A stretch of DNA of 64,000 nt from Hydrogenovibrio sp. 3SP14C1 (GTDB lineage Bacteria > Pseudomonadota > Gammaproteobacteria > Thiomicrospirales > Thiomicrospiraceae). Positions 27,391 through 38,810 of this stretch are shown here, in pieces; positions within the stretch are counted from its first letter, which is position 1; every line of letters begins with the position of its first letter. The translations under genes were made by a program, and so were the position numbers. The stretch lies in the NCBI RefSeq assembly GCF_029625905.1, contig NZ_JARTLM010000004.1, forward strand, positions 1 to 64,000, in the 5' to 3' direction. Below the pieces are notes generated by a model. It did not search any database and was not told the origin of the DNA. It worked only from the letters and a program-made list of their open reading frames with translations.

Positions 27391-29493
27391 TTAAGCAGCG
27401 TTTGACTGAAGATTACCGCCCTTATGAGAGGCCAAAGTTTCAGTCACATCTAAAATCAATGAAACTGTACCATCGCCTAAGATAGTAGCTCCGGCAATGC
27501 TCTTAATTTTCATAAAATTACTTTCTAAACTTTTAATAACGACCTGTTGCTGTCCAAGCAAGTCGTCAACGAAAATACCGGCACGTTTTCCACCATCTTC
27601 AACAACAACAAGTAGCCCTTCTTCCAAGTCTGATCTGGCATCTTTAATACCCAACTTTTGATGAAGACGAATAACCGGAATATAATTATCTCTTAATTTA
27701 TACAGCTCCGTTTGCCCTGCGATGCCTTTCACTAACGATTTATCAACCTGAATAGATTCAACAATTGAGACCAATGGGAAAACATACGTTTCTGAACCGA
27801 CTTTCGCCAATTGCCCATCTAGGATGGCCAATGTCAACGGCAAGCGAATTGTAAAGACACTACCTTCCCCTTTAACCGTTTTAACTTCAACAGACCCGCC
27901 TAGACCACGGATATTTCGACGCACCACATCCATGCCCACACCTCGACCAGAAACATCACTGATCACATCAGCGGTAGAGAAACCTGGATGGAAAATCAAA
28001 TCAATAATCTCTTCTTCAGACATTTTATGATCTTCTTCAATCACCCCTTTCTCAATGGCTTTTTCTCTGACTTTATCAGCATTGATCCCGGCACCATCAT
28101 CGGTGATTTGGATCAGAATATTGCCGCCTTGATGAAAGGCTGCCATTTTGACTGTGCCAGTTTCTGGCTTACCAGCTTCCATTCGAACCTCTGGTGATTC
28201 CACACCATGGTCTATCGAGTTACGGACGATATGGACCAACGGATCAGTCAAGGCTTCCAACATGGTTTTATCCAGCTCTGTATTTTCGCCTTCCATGACC
28301 AAGTTGATGGATTTACCTAATTTTTTACTGACGTCATGCACAATACGAGGCATACGATTAAAGGCGAAACTCACCGGTAACATACGAATATTCATAACAC
28401 TTTCTTGTAGGTCACGAGTATGTCGTTCAAGGTGGGTTAACCCTTCCTTGAGCTTATCTGCCCAATCAGAATCTTCATTATGCTCAGCTTGTTCTCCGAA
28501 CTGACTCAACATTGACTGCGTAATCACGAGTTCTCCAACCAGGTTCACCAGTTGGTCAATTTTACTTAAATCGACACGAATCGAACTATCCTGTTTAGGA
28601 GCACTAGCAGCTTGCGCTGGCTTAGCAGCCGGCGCTGACTTCTTCGCTTCTGGTTTTGGAGGCGTAGCTGTCGTTTGAGGTTCTGCAGAAGGCGTATCTT
28701 GAGCAGGTTGCGGGGTAGACTCAGCATTCTCACTTGAAGAATCAGCCGTTACTGCTGGCGCAGTAATTGTGACTTCAGCACCATCACCATCGATCCATTC
28801 AAAAACTTCTTTGACATCTTCTTCATCAATGCCTTCACCCGTCAGCGTCACTTGCCATTTTAAATGTAAATCTTCAGGATTCAGATCCGCTACATCTGGT
28901 AACGCCGAATCATCCACAGAAACAGAAATATCACCCAAAGTTTCCAATTCTCGGAAAATTCGAATCGGCTCGTTACCTGTCTGTAATAATTCTTTTTCAG
29001 GGACAATATCAATTACCCAAGAACCAGATGAGGATTGAGAAGCTATTTGAGTATTTTCTGAAACCTGAGATTCGGGAGCAGGCTGCTCCGATTCACTTTC
29101 TGAACTGCCGCCATTCAGAATCGTCTCCATATCTTTCTGAACTTCACTTGCGCGCACTTCATCAATTTCTTCATGATTCTGCAATCGTGTCATCATGTCT
29201 CTAAGCACATCGACTGCCTGTAACATAGTATCAGTTGCCTCTTGAGTGACATCCCTACGATCATCGCGCATCTCATCTAAAAGTGTTTCTAGAACATGCG
29301 TGAAATCGATGATCTCAGTAAACCCAAAAGTACCACTACCACCTTTTATCGAGTGGGCTGCACGGAAAATTTCGTTAATTTTTTCATTATCAGGTGTTCC
29401 TGGAGACAGATCCAAAAGACCTGCTTCCATCACATCTAACCCTTCAAAACTTTCTTCAAGATAAGTTTGGCGAAAAGTTTCCATCATGTCCAT
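27391..29493 (-). CDS. cheA: Chemotaxis histidine kinase CheA
   Basis: Receives signals from chemoreceptors and phosphorylates response regulators. Domains in the 700-residue protein: Hpt/P1 with AAHSIKGGSGTFG (phospho-His 47); a CheY-binding-like region (~155-250); a Pro/Ala-rich linker (~250-305); dimerisation P3 from SIRVDLSKIDQLVNLVGELVI; ATPase P4 with HIVRNSIDHGVE, DDGAGI and SGRGVGMDVV; and a CheW-like P5 (~560-690). GAGGAAA precedes the ATG. Flanked by cheD upstream and a CheZ-like gene downstream, 13 and 34 bases apart; no receptor or cheY is in the window. Confidence 0.96.
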   Translation of the reverse strand: MDMMETFRQTYLEESFEGLDVMEAGLLDLSPGTPDNEKINEIFRAAHSIKGGSGTFGFTEIIDFTHVLETLLDEMRDDRRDVTQEATDTMLQAVDVLRDMMTRLQNHEEIDEVRASEVQKDMETILNGGSSESESEQPAPESQVSENTQIASQSSSGSWVIDIVPEKELLQTGNEPIRIFRELETLGDISVSVDDSALPDVADLNPEDLHLKWQVTLTGEGIDEEDVKEVFEWIDGDGAEVTITAPAVTADSSSENAESTPQPAQDTPSAEPQTTATPPKPEAKKSAPAAKPAQAASAPKQDSSIRVDLSKIDQLVNLVGELVITQSMLSQFGEQAEHNEDSDWADKLKEGLTHLERHTRDLQESVMNIRMLPVSFAFNRMPRIVHDVSKKLGKSINLVMEGENTELDKTMLEALTDPLVHIVRNSIDHGVESPEVRMEAGKPETGTVKMAAFHQGGNILIQITDDGAGINADKVREKAIEKGVIEEDHKMSEEEIIDLIFHPGFSTADVISDVSGRGVGMDVVRRNIRGLGGSVEVKTVKGEGSVFTIRLPLTLAILDGQLAKVGSETYVFPLVSIVESIQVDKSLVKGIAGQTELYKLRDNYIPVIRLHQKLGIKDARSDLEEGLLVVVEDGGKRAGIFVDDLLGQQQVVIKSLESNFMKIKSIAGATILGDGTVSLILDVTETLASHKGGNLQSNAA

Positions 29494-29506
29494 AAGTGTG
29501 GTTTCC

Positions 29507-30082
29507 TCAGAAAAGTTCTACATCACCCTCAACAGGCTTTGATCCAATAGTATTAATATAACGGCTTTCTTCAGCGGCTAATGACTGGTTATGCATCGCA
29601 TTCAAACGCCGAACTCTGACTCTACCCGAATTTGGGTAATATAAAATTTTTCGCGGATAGACGTCACCAATATCCTGCGAAACAATTTTAAACCCTTCGG
29701 TGTAGATATAATCAAAAGCAAAGCCAATATTGTACCAACCGATATTAGTGGTTGAACTCATAATCCGTCCACCACCAAATAATTTGAATTCAAGCCGCTC
29801 TCTTTTGGCGCCTGCATTAAGCAATGCGTTGACTAAATTTTCCATCGCATAGTTGCCATAGCGATTCGCATCCGAAAGTTCAGAAGCGCCGGTAGCGTTT
29901 TTATCGACTGGCAGCATAAAATGATTCATCCCCCCTACACCTGTAACGGGGTCTCTGACACAAGCAGAAATACAAGAACCCAGCACGGTTTCAATACGTT
30001 CATTATCTTTTGTAACGTAAAATTCACCCGGTAAAATCTTATACGTTGTTATTCCTTCAGCTGGATCCACACTTTTTTGCAT
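29507..30082 (-). CDS. cheD: Chemoreceptor glutamine deamidase CheD
   Basis: Converts receptor glutamines to glutamate and so tunes chemotactic sensitivity. The 191-residue protein carries the catalytic Cys37 in VLGSCISACVRD, His54 in GGMNHFMLP and the FGGGRIM motif near residue 100. It lies 13 bases upstream of cheA on the same strand. The C-terminal ~40 residues (RVRVRRLNAMHNQ onward) extend beyond the core fold. No strong ribosome site is seen. Confidence 0.93.
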   Translation of the reverse strand: MQKSVDPAEGITTYKILPGEFYVTKDNERIETVLGSCISACVRDPVTGVGGMNHFMLPVDKNATGASELSDANRYGNYAMENLVNALLNAGAKRERLEFKLFGGGRIMSSTTNIGWYNIGFAFDYIYTEGFKIVSQDIGDVYPRKILYYPNSGRVRVRRLNAMHNQSLAAEESRYINTIGSKPVEGDVELF

Positions 30083-30182
30083 AATTCGGCAAAACCTATT
30101 TGCGATTAATTTTTGCTTTTGTCATTATTCTTTTAGTAGCAGTTATACTCGCATTTATTCAAATAAGTGGCAAGTATTTGTT

Positions 30183-30701
30183 TCACGATTCAAGCGACTT
30201 TTGGCGGGCTTCTTTCTTTTCAAGCCGCCTTTTTCGAAAGAATCCGCTGAGCATTTCGCTGGCTTCAGATTCCAAAACACCAAAGTCTGTTTTAACTTGG
30301 TGATTTAGTCTCGGTTCTTGCACCAAATTGATGAGAGAACCTGCAGCGCCTGTTCTAAAATCTTTGGCCGCGATGACCAATCTTTTTATTCGTGCATGAA
30401 TCATTGCACCTGCACACATCGGACAAGGTTCTAACGTCACATAAAGTGTTAAATCATTTAAACGATAATTGCCCACTTCAAGCCCCGCCTTTCGCAAAGC
30501 AATCACTTCGGCATGTGCAGTGGGATCATGACTTTGAATGGTTTGATTCCATCCTTCTGCGACGAGCTCAGTTCCTTTAACCAACACCGCGCCAACCGGA
30601 ATTTCACCTTGTTGCTCGGCTTTTTCTGCCAACGATAAGGCATGATTCATCCAAAAGTGATCTTGATCCGCAGTGGAAAGCAATTCAGAAACGGTCATCA
30701 T
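30183..30701 (-). CDS. tadA: tRNA-specific adenosine deaminase
   Basis: Deaminates A34 to inosine in the tRNA-Arg(ACG) anticodon. The 172-residue protein has the zinc/catalytic motif HAE (residues 63-65) and PCPMC with Cys93 and Cys96, plus AAKDFRTGAAGS and the C-terminal SGFFRKRR helix typical of TadA. Two adjacent ATGs (30701 and 30698) compete as starts. A 100-base gap separates it from cheD, so the two are probably independent. Confidence 0.95.
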   Translation of the reverse strand: MMTVSELLSTADQDHFWMNHALSLAEKAEQQGEIPVGAVLVKGTELVAEGWNQTIQSHDPTAHAEVIALRKAGLEVGNYRLNDLTLYVTLEPCPMCAGAMIHARIKRLVIAAKDFRTGAAGSLINLVQEPRLNHQVKTDFGVLESEASEMLSGFFRKRRLEKKEARQKSLES

Positions 30702-30722
30702 ATTTAAAATGCGAGGTGTATA

Positions 30723-30763
30723 TAAAAACGCCTCTTAGAGCGGGTGCTTTAAGAGGCGTTTTA
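30723..30763. terminator. Terminator after guaA
   Basis: Arms TAAAAACGCCTCTTA and TAAGAGGCGTTTTA around a 12-base loop, directly after the guaA stop and before tadA. Confidence 0.8.
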
Positions 30764-30766
30764 AAA

Positions 30767-32347
30767 TCATTCCCACTCAATGGTAGCAGGTGGTTTACTA
30801 GAGATATCATACGTCACTCGTGTAATCCGAGGAATTTCGTTGATGATACGATTAGAGACTTTTTCTAAGAAATCATACGGCAAATGCGCCCAACGAGCCG
30901 TCATGAAATCAATCGTTTCAACAGCTCTAAGCGAGACCACATAATCATAACGGCGGGCATCACCAACCACACCAACAGACTTCACTGGCAAGAAGACGGT
31001 GAAGGCTTGCGAGGTTTTATCATACAGATCCGCGGCTCTTAACTCTTCGATAAAGATATGATCAGCCAACCGCAAAATATCCGCATATTCTTTTTTGACT
31101 TCTCCTAAAATTCGAACCCCAAGACCAGGCCCAGGGAAAGGATGGCGATAAACCATATCAGAAGGTAACCCTAATGCCACGCCAAGCTTGCGTACTTCAT
31201 CCTTAAACAATTCTCTTAAAGGCTCCAGCAATTCCAGCTTCATATCTTCCGGCAAACCACCGACATTATGATGCGATTTAATCACTTTCGCTTTCCCTGT
31301 TTTAGAGCCCGCCGACTCAATCACATCAGGATAAATAGTACCTTGGGCCAGCCATTTTACACCAGTCAATTTAGCCGATTCTTGATCAAACATTTCAATA
31401 AAGGCATGACCAATAATCTTACGTTTCTTTTCAGGATCAGCTTCACCTGCTAGCGCATTCATGAAATACTCTTCTGCATCCACGCGAATCACTTTAATCC
31501 CCATGTTTTCAGCAAACATGGACATCACCTGATCCCCTTCTTGATGACGCAGCAAGCCGTGATCAACAAACACACATGTCAGCTGTTCACCAATCGCTTT
31601 ATGCAATAAGGCAGCCACTACGGAAGAATCAACACCACCAGAGAGTCCTAACAGAACCTCATCTGAACCAACCTGTTTACGAATACGAGCAATGCTGTCA
31701 TCAATAATATTTTCAGTGGTCCAAAGTTTTTCACAACCACACAAGTCCACCACAAAACGCTCAATCATGCGCTGACCTTGTGTGGTATGGGTTACTTCAG
31801 GATGGAATTGAATTCCATAAAAGTTTTTTTCTTCATTCGCCATACCGGCAACTGGACAGTTACCAGTAGACGCCATCAACTTAAATCCTTCCGGCATGGC
31901 CTCAACACGATCACCATGTGACATCCAAACATCAAGCATGCCATACCCTTCAGGAGTCACATGATCTTCAATATCTTTAAGCAATTTGGTATGGCCATGT
32001 GCTCGAACCTGCGCATAACCATATTCATGCTCCGTGGCGTTCACAACCTTACCGCCTAACTGCTCTGCCATGGTTTGCATTCCATAACAAATCCCTAAAA
32101 CAGGTACCCCTAGTTCAAATACTTTTTCAGGCGCAACAGGGGCATCATCCCCCGTTACTGTTTCAGGACCACCAGATAATATAATGCCTCGCGCACCGAA
32201 CTTAACAATATCCTCAACATCAATATCCCATGGCTCTACTTCACAATACACTCCAAGCTCTCGGATGCGTCGAGCGATCAACTGAGTATATTGTGACCCA
32301 AAGTCTAGAATTAAAATGCGATGTTCATGAATGTTGTGTTGTGACAT
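30767..32347 (-). CDS. guaA: GMP synthase (glutamine-hydrolysing)
   Basis: Amidates XMP to GMP. The 526-residue protein has the class I glutamine amidotransferase half with [11 protein letters not shown] (catalytic Cys near residue 85) and FHPEVTHT, the ATP-pyrophosphatase P-loop LSGGVDSSV near residue 230, and the C-terminal dimerisation domain ending [17 protein letters not shown]. It follows guaB by 65 bases on the same strand. Confidence 0.98.
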   Translation of the reverse strand: MSQHNIHEHRILILDFGSQYTQLIARRIRELGVYCEVEPWDIDVEDIVKFGARGIILSGGPETVTGDDAPVAPEKVFELGVPVLGICYGMQTMAEQLGGKVVNATEHEYGYAQVRAHGHTKLLKDIEDHVTPEGYGMLDVWMSHGDRVEAMPEGFKLMASTGNCPVAGMANEEKNFYGIQFHPEVTHTTQGQRMIERFVVDLCGCEKLWTTENIIDDSIARIRKQVGSDEVLLGLSGGVDSSVVAALLHKAIGEQLTCVFVDHGLLRHQEGDQVMSMFAENMGIKVIRVDAEEYFMNALAGEADPEKKRKIIGHAFIEMFDQESAKLTGVKWLAQGTIYPDVIESAGSKTGKAKVIKSHHNVGGLPEDMKLELLEPLRELFKDEVRKLGVALGLPSDMVYRHPFPGPGLGVRILGEVKKEYADILRLADHIFIEELRAADLYDKTSQAFTVFLPVKSVGVVGDARRYDYVVSLRAVETIDFMTARWAHLPYDFLEKVSNRIINEIPRITRVTYDISSKPPATIEWE

Positions 32348-32412
32348 AAGTTATCCAGTAAAAATAAAGTAATCGTGTGTTTTGCAGTAAAAATTTGAGT
32401 TGTGAAAATGCA

Positions 32413-34211
<1,799 letters not shown>

Positions 34212-34544
34212 ATGAAAAAATTACTAGTGAGTGCTGCTGTTGTTGCAACTTTGTCTTTAGGCGCATGTTCAAGTAACCAATCTAAATCGGCATCATCTTA
34301 TGATAGTGTCATTTCTGAAGCATCATCTACACATGCAATTGCTAAGAAAAATGGTTATGTTTGGAAGCAAAAGAAAATGAAAAAAGCTTATGTAGACCAT
34401 TACATTGCAAAAGCTGAAGAAGCTAAGAAAAAAGGCGATGATAAAGCCGCTATGAAATATGCGAACGAAGCTCTTAAAACAGCTAAAGCAGAAGTTCACC
34501 AAATGAAGGAATATGCGGACTTAAAGCCAGCTTGGACTAAATAA
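34212..34544 (+). CDS. Small lysine-rich lipoprotein
   Basis: A 110-residue predicted lipoprotein of unknown function. The signal MKKLLVSAAVVATLSLGAC ends in the lipobox LGAC; the mature part is Ser-rich at first, then lysine- and alanine-rich helix (YIAKAEEAKKKGDDKAAMKYANEALKTAKAE), resembling short helical repeats. GGAGG seven bases before the ATG suggests strong translation. It could be an abundant envelope spacer or wall-binding lipoprotein, like Lpp in style but not in sequence. Monocistronic. Confidence 0.8.
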   Translation: MKKLLVSAAVVATLSLGACSSNQSKSASSYDSVISEASSTHAIAKKNGYVWKQKKMKKAYVDHYIAKAEEAKKKGDDKAAMKYANEALKTAKAEVHQMKEYADLKPAWTK

Positions 34545-34561
34545 TCCGTTTCATCATTATT

Positions 34562-34588
34562 AAAAACCGCCAGACCTGGCGGTTTTTT
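34562..34588. terminator. Terminator built on the palindrome (CCAGACCTGG)
   Basis: Arms AAAAACCGCCAG and CTGGCGGTTTTT with almost no loop, after the lipoprotein and facing the convergent membrane-protein gene. The core differs from CCAGGCCTGG at one base. Confidence 0.85.
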
Positions 34589-34602
34589 TATGTCTACCGT
34601 TC

Positions 34603-35268
34603 TTACTTGCCATCCAAATACTGCTCATCCGTAAAACAGCTCACCCACTCAGGCTTCATCAAAACCAAAGCTAATAATAACATTGCATTAGTAAACCCTT
34701 CTGGAATAGCCATCAACGGAATATAAGGTATAAAAGACTGCTCGAGTGTTTCAATTGACTGCACCCCACTCCATGTCATCACCACTGCGGAAAGCACTAA
34801 CGCCACAATAGATGCCACACCTGCCGCCAAAAAACCATTCAACAAGATAAAAACAAAGAAATTACGCTCCAGATGATGATAAGCCCAAATCGCAATCCAC
34901 CAAACAATCAAGATCGGAACCACCCCCATCAGAACAGCATTCAACCCAAAAGCCAACCACCCTGCATTGCCTAGAATCGTCACACCTAATAGTGCTAGAC
35001 TCATTGAAATCATTGCAAACTGTGCACCAAACATTAAAGTCATCAACGCTGCCATCAATAAATGAAACGTCAGTCCACTGCCAATCGAAGCCCCGGAGTT
35101 CCATAAAAGAAAAACAATAACAGTCACCGCCAGAAAAACATGCTGTGACTCTTTATCTAAAACTTTATGCCAAGGCGCGGTTCGTAAACTCCAAATCATT
35201 GCCAAGAGATAAATTAATCCACCACTCAACAACCAAACCCAAGAAAGACCGTCATCTTGAAGATTCAT
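34603..35268 (-). CDS. CbiM-like integral membrane protein
   Basis: A 221-residue inner-membrane protein with six or seven hydrophobic helices. The block SIGSGLTFHLLMAALMTLMFG and the C-terminal PEGFTNAMLLLALVL resemble energy-coupling-factor (CbiM-type) permease components; no ATPase or substrate protein is adjacent, so transport of cobalt or another substrate is speculative. A TTG in frame at 35280 is possible, but GGGG at 35278-35275 favours ATG 35268. Confidence 0.6.
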   Translation of the reverse strand: MNLQDDGLSWVWLLSGGLIYLLAMIWSLRTAPWHKVLDKESQHVFLAVTVIVFLLWNSGASIGSGLTFHLLMAALMTLMFGAQFAMISMSLALLGVTILGNAGWLAFGLNAVLMGVVPILIVWWIAIWAYHHLERNFFVFILLNGFLAAGVASIVALVLSAVVMTWSGVQSIETLEQSFIPYIPLMAIPEGFTNAMLLLALVLMKPEWVSCFTDEQYLDGK

Positions 35269-35373
35269 AACACACCCCAATTCATTATGAAATTATGTAT
35301 ATCTTACTGAGAAAATCTACCAAATAGATTATTATTCTACCTTTACAGAAAATAGAGTTTTCAATTTAGTTCT

Positions 35374-35787
35374 ATGCAATCATTCAAAATTCTCTTTGCG
35401 TTCCTATACGACTTCTTATTGCTTTGTGCTGTTTGGTTTGTGGCAACCCTTCCGTTTGTCATCTGGCAAGGGGCAGGGTTTCATGAAAGACCTGTTGCCC
35501 TACTTTCATTTCAGGTTTACTTACTGGCTATCACTTATGTTTACCTGACCTACTTTTGGGTTCTAAATGGACAAACACCCGGTTTAAGAGTGTGGCATTT
35601 AAGACTGATACGGCAAGATGATTACATCATGACGCGTCACAACGCCAACCTTAGATTCATTATGGGCATCTTACTTTTTCCGGTTGGCTGGATTGGGCTT
35701 TTTTTGTCACCCAAAAAGCAAACTTTGCAGGATCTGCTTTCAAAGACTAAAATAGTGCCCTCTCAAAAAATGGATTCCGCTAAATGA
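35374..35787 (+). CDS. RDD family membrane protein
   Basis: A 137-residue membrane protein with the RDD layout: an N-terminal FLYDFLLLCAVWFV helix (the Arg-Asp-Asp motif reduced to YDF), two further hydrophobic helices, GQTPGLRVWHLRLI and a C-terminal short helix with LSPKKQTLQDLLSKT. Function of the family is unknown; ion transport has been suggested. It overlaps serB by four bases, so they are coupled. Confidence 0.8.
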   Translation: MQSFKILFAFLYDFLLLCAVWFVATLPFVIWQGAGFHERPVALLSFQVYLLAITYVYLTYFWVLNGQTPGLRVWHLRLIRQDDYIMTRHNANLRFIMGILLFPVGWIGLFLSPKKQTLQDLLSKTKIVPSQKMDSAK

Positions 35788-36611
35788 CGACAATTATTAT
35801 TCATGAAAATGCTTTAAACTTCGAACAAAGTAACCAGATCAAGCGCGCCCTAGCGGTTCCTGAAAAAGTAAACAATCATTTTCGCGTGACTGTAGAGGAA
35901 TGCTCTGCCGAAAAAGTCGCTGAACTGTCAGAAAAATTATCCATTGATATGAACATCCTTCCTGAGCATTTTAATGCTGCAGACGTAAAGCTCCTTATCA
36001 GTGACATGGATTCAACTCTAATCGGGATTGAGTGCGTTGATGAAATTGCAGACATGATGGATTTAAAACCCCAGGTTTCCGAAATCACCGAAGCAGCTAT
36101 GCGCGGTGAACTCAATTTTGAATCCTCTTTGACCAAGCGCGTTGCTTTGTTAAAAGGCCTCAGCACATCGGCTTTACAAAAAGTATTCGATGAAAGATTG
36201 TTTTTAAACCCTGGTGCGGAAACGTGGATTGAAGGACTTAAAGAAAAAAACATCGCCTTTGCATTGGTGTCTGGAGGCTTTACTTTTTTCACTGACCGTT
36301 TGAAAAAACAACTAAAACTCGACTATGCTAGAGCGAATGTGTTAGATGAAAAAGACGAATGCTTAACAGGGAAAGTCCAAGGCGATATCGTCGGTGCCGA
36401 AGCCAAAGCGGCTTTTTTACAAGAAATCTGTAACGAATTAGGTATTGATCTCGATCAGACCATTGCCATTGGTGATGGTGCCAACGACTTGTTGATGATG
36501 AATGAAGCGGGTTTAAGCATCGCTTATCATGCAAAACCAACCGTTCAAGCGCAATCAGATGTGGCAATCAACCGTGGCGGACTCGATAAAGTATTAGATT
36601 TTTTGGCTTAA
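35784..36611 (+). CDS. serB: Phosphoserine phosphatase
   Basis: Last step of serine biosynthesis. A 275-residue HAD phosphatase with the nucleophile motif SDMDSTLIGIECVDE, the RMRGELNFE-type segment (AAMRGELNFESSL), SGGFTFF and IGDGANDLLMM with the metal-binding Asp. The N-terminal ~65 residues are a small divergent extension. It starts within the RDD gene (ATGA overlap) and is followed by a terminator. Confidence 0.95.
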   Translation: MTTIIIHENALNFEQSNQIKRALAVPEKVNNHFRVTVEECSAEKVAELSEKLSIDMNILPEHFNAADVKLLISDMDSTLIGIECVDEIADMMDLKPQVSEITEAAMRGELNFESSLTKRVALLKGLSTSALQKVFDERLFLNPGAETWIEGLKEKNIAFALVSGGFTFFTDRLKKQLKLDYARANVLDEKDECLTGKVQGDIVGAEAKAAFLQEICNELGIDLDQTIAIGDGANDLLMMNEAGLSIAYHAKPTVQAQSDVAINRGGLDKVLDFLA

Positions 36612-36631
36612 TCGTAAAATTAAGATATAAA

Positions 36632-36657
36632 AAAACCGACTTTAATAAGTCGGTTTT
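36632..36657. terminator. Terminator after serB
   Basis: Arms AAAACCGACTT and AAGTCGGTTTT with a TAAT loop, between convergent serB and the MBL-fold gene. Confidence 0.85.
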
Positions 36658-36684
36658 CAAGACCGAATCAATTGAATTCAAGCA

Positions 36685-37689
36685 TTAAAATAAGTTCTTT
36701 TCATACTCTTGAATGGCCACCACAATAAATTTACCGATTGTGGATTCATATCCTGGCCACTGACTCGCAACATTTTTCATAAAAGGTTCTGCCATAATTT
36801 TAGGCTTCATTTCAAAATCTGATAGACCTTCTTCGTAATACTCTCCTGCTTTCGTATAGAGAATATCCATAAAGTCTTTTCCATCTTTAATCAACTGAAC
36901 CCCTTCATGCTTACCATGCATTGGGATAAAGTTATCAACCGGCATCTTTTCAACTTCACTCAGCGCTTTGATAGACCCTACAAAAGAACCGTCTGCCATA
37001 TTCGCAACACGGCGCATTACCATATCCCCCATATACATTGTCTTATCAGTCACGACTTCAACTGCGATATCAGACTCGGTATGCACCTTACCAAAATGGT
37101 GAATCTTTAATGTCGTATCACCAACTTTGATTGTTTCGCCGCCATTTAAAGATTTGGTCGGTAAGGTAATCACCGTTCCAGTGATTTTATTATCTGTATT
37201 CGTTTGCATAAAACTAAACCAGAATTTATCTTGCCCTGCTTTTAAAACTTTTTGACACGCAGGGTGAGAATAAATTTCGACATTAGGATTCGCCGCTACA
37301 AAAGCGTGGTTTCCTAACCAATGATCACCATGGTAGTGAGTATTGATCACTTTAACGACAGGCTTATCAGTCACTTTTTTAATCTGACGCAAAACCATTT
37401 CACCAATTTGCACCGAACTTCCTGTATCAATTACAACCACCCCTTCAGAGGTTACAACAAACCCAGGATTACTGAACATACCGTAGTTGTCAGGTGTCGG
37501 TTCTGAACCCATTGCCGGAATATAATAACAACGATCCGTCACTTTTATCGCATCCACATCGGGTACGTCAGGACCTTTAAACTCTGCTAATCCATTTGCA
37601 TACAAAGGATTTAAAGCCGACATACCGACCATCCCCACTGATACCCCAAACATCCCTTTTAACAGGTCACGACGCCCCATTGCACTCAT
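36685..37689 (-). CDS. Tat-exported MBL-fold metallohydrolase
   Basis: A 334-residue metallo-beta-lactamase-fold protein. The N-terminus MGRRDLLKGMFGV with a following hydrophobic stretch is a twin-arginine signal, so it is exported folded. The metal motif THYHGDHWLGNH is intact, with HTESDIAVEV and the C-terminal HGKHEG supplying further ligands. Such proteins occur in sulfur-oxidation (SoxH-like) and quinoprotein contexts, but neither partner is present here. AAGGAAAA precedes the ATG at 37689. Substrate unknown. Confidence 0.72.
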   Translation of the reverse strand: MSAMGRRDLLKGMFGVSVGMVGMSALNPLYANGLAEFKGPDVPDVDAIKVTDRCYYIPAMGSEPTPDNYGMFSNPGFVVTSEGVVVIDTGSSVQIGEMVLRQIKKVTDKPVVKVINTHYHGDHWLGNHAFVAANPNVEIYSHPACQKVLKAGQDKFWFSFMQTNTDNKITGTVITLPTKSLNGGETIKVGDTTLKIHHFGKVHTESDIAVEVVTDKTMYMGDMVMRRVANMADGSFVGSIKALSEVEKMPVDNFIPMHGKHEGVQLIKDGKDFMDILYTKAGEYYEEGLSDFEMKPKIMAEPFMKNVASQWPGYESTIGKFIVVAIQEYEKNLF

Positions 37690-37886
37690 AATATTTTCCT
37701 TTTATCCTTCGTACGGCTAGATCAACTGTTTTTGACCACTCACAAAAACAAGCTAAAATCTGCACCCATTATTCTAATAATTTAGTGAACCGTATTATAG
37801 TCAAAGCCAACCCACACTGCCATTAGTGTTTTTGATTAAAAACAAAGACTATCAACCAAACAAACTTCAAGGTTTCTTAAAAATAT

Positions 37887-37900
37887 GTAAATTGATTTAC
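37887..37900. promoter_or_regulatory. Palindromic operator-like site before exbB
   Basis: GTAAAT and ATTTAC are separated by TG, immediately upstream of a perfect TATAAT at 37903-37908. As TGTAA-N6-TTACT it loosely resembles a CRP/FNR-family site; no Fur box is evident. Position over a -35 region fits a repressor or activator site for the exbB-exbD-tonB unit. Confidence 0.45.
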
Positions 37901-37952
37901 TTTATAATAGTCGGTTAATTCAAATACCTTACACAGCAAATTGGCAAACAAT

Positions 37953-38396
37953 ATGGAATTTTTAAAACTGTACTTAGATATCACCGTTTTTAGCATCCTG
38001 GGCTTGATGAGTTTTATTATGGTTTGGCTCGCCATTGAACGGAAACTCTTTTTCTCTCGTCTACAACTCAACCAATATGACGGTTTAGAAAGCTTAAAGG
38101 TCGCCAGCACGAATAACTTAACCACCATTGCCAGCATTGGCTCCAATGCCCCTTACGTTGGCTTGTTAGGCACCGTACTCGGTATTTTGGTTACTTTCTA
38201 TGAATTGGGGCTTAATAATCAAATCGAAACCGGACAAATCATGATGGGATTGGCACTCGCTCTCAAAGCGACCGCTGGCGGCATTGCGCTTGCGATTCCA
38301 AGCATTATTATCTACAACGGCCTGTTACGAAAAGTAGATGTGATTGAACTGGAATATCAAGCGCACCAAAAAAAGTCTGCCTCTTCACGCACCTAA
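37953..38396 (+). CDS. exbB: TonB-system energiser ExbB
   Basis: Inner-membrane proton channel of the TonB complex. The 147-residue protein from ATG 37953 has three hydrophobic segments and the family core IGSNAPYVGLLGTVLGILVTF plus LALALKATAGGIALAIPSI. A TTG four codons upstream is possible, but neither start has a good ribosome site. The protein is shorter than classical ExbB (about 240), as in the compact ExbB group. First of three genes with exbD and tonB. Confidence 0.9.
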   Translation: MEFLKLYLDITVFSILGLMSFIMVWLAIERKLFFSRLQLNQYDGLESLKVASTNNLTTIASIGSNAPYVGLLGTVLGILVTFYELGLNNQIETGQIMMGLALALKATAGGIALAIPSIIIYNGLLRKVDVIELEYQAHQKKSASSRT

Positions 38397-38423
38397 AACG
38401 TCTTACTCGGGAACCACAGCCTT

Positions 38424-38810
38424 ATGAAACGATTTGATCAAATCAATGTTATTCCGATGATTGATGTCATGTTGGTCTTATTAGCCATCGTGCTGACCTC
38501 CGCCAGCTTTATCGTTCAAGACAAGCTCAATATCGACTTGCCAGAAACCCAACAAACCAGCACCTATAAACCCGACGATAAAACTGCTCTTCGCATTGCC
38601 ATCAATGCTGACAACCAGTTTTTTCTGAACGATCAAACAACCACACTCGCGACACTTAGCCTTGCATTAGAGAATGTAAGCCCGGAGGACCCCATTGAAA
38701 TACGTGTTGATCAAAAAGCTGAATTCGGACACTTCACCAGCCTCATTGATTTAATGAAGCAATACCACCTAAGCAACTTAAACATTCTGACAAGGAAACA
38801 GAATGGGTAA
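38424..38810 (+). CDS. exbD: TonB-system protein ExbD
   Basis: The 128-residue partner of ExbB. It has one N-terminal transmembrane helix carrying [18 protein letters not shown] with the conserved Asp, and a periplasmic domain with [12 protein letters not shown]. It overlaps tonB by eight bases. Confidence 0.92.
   Translation: MKRFDQINVIPMIDVMLVLLAIVLTSASFIVQDKLNIDLPETQQTSTYKPDDKTALRIAINADNQFFLNDQTTTLATLSLALENVSPEDPIEIRVDQKAEFGHFTSLIDLMKQYHLSNLNILTRKQNG

Noticed and set aside
37761-37790. Fur box before exbB or the MBL gene
   Set aside because: ATTATTCTAATAAT is a short A/T palindrome that fits the Fur consensus poorly and is not next to a clear promoter.
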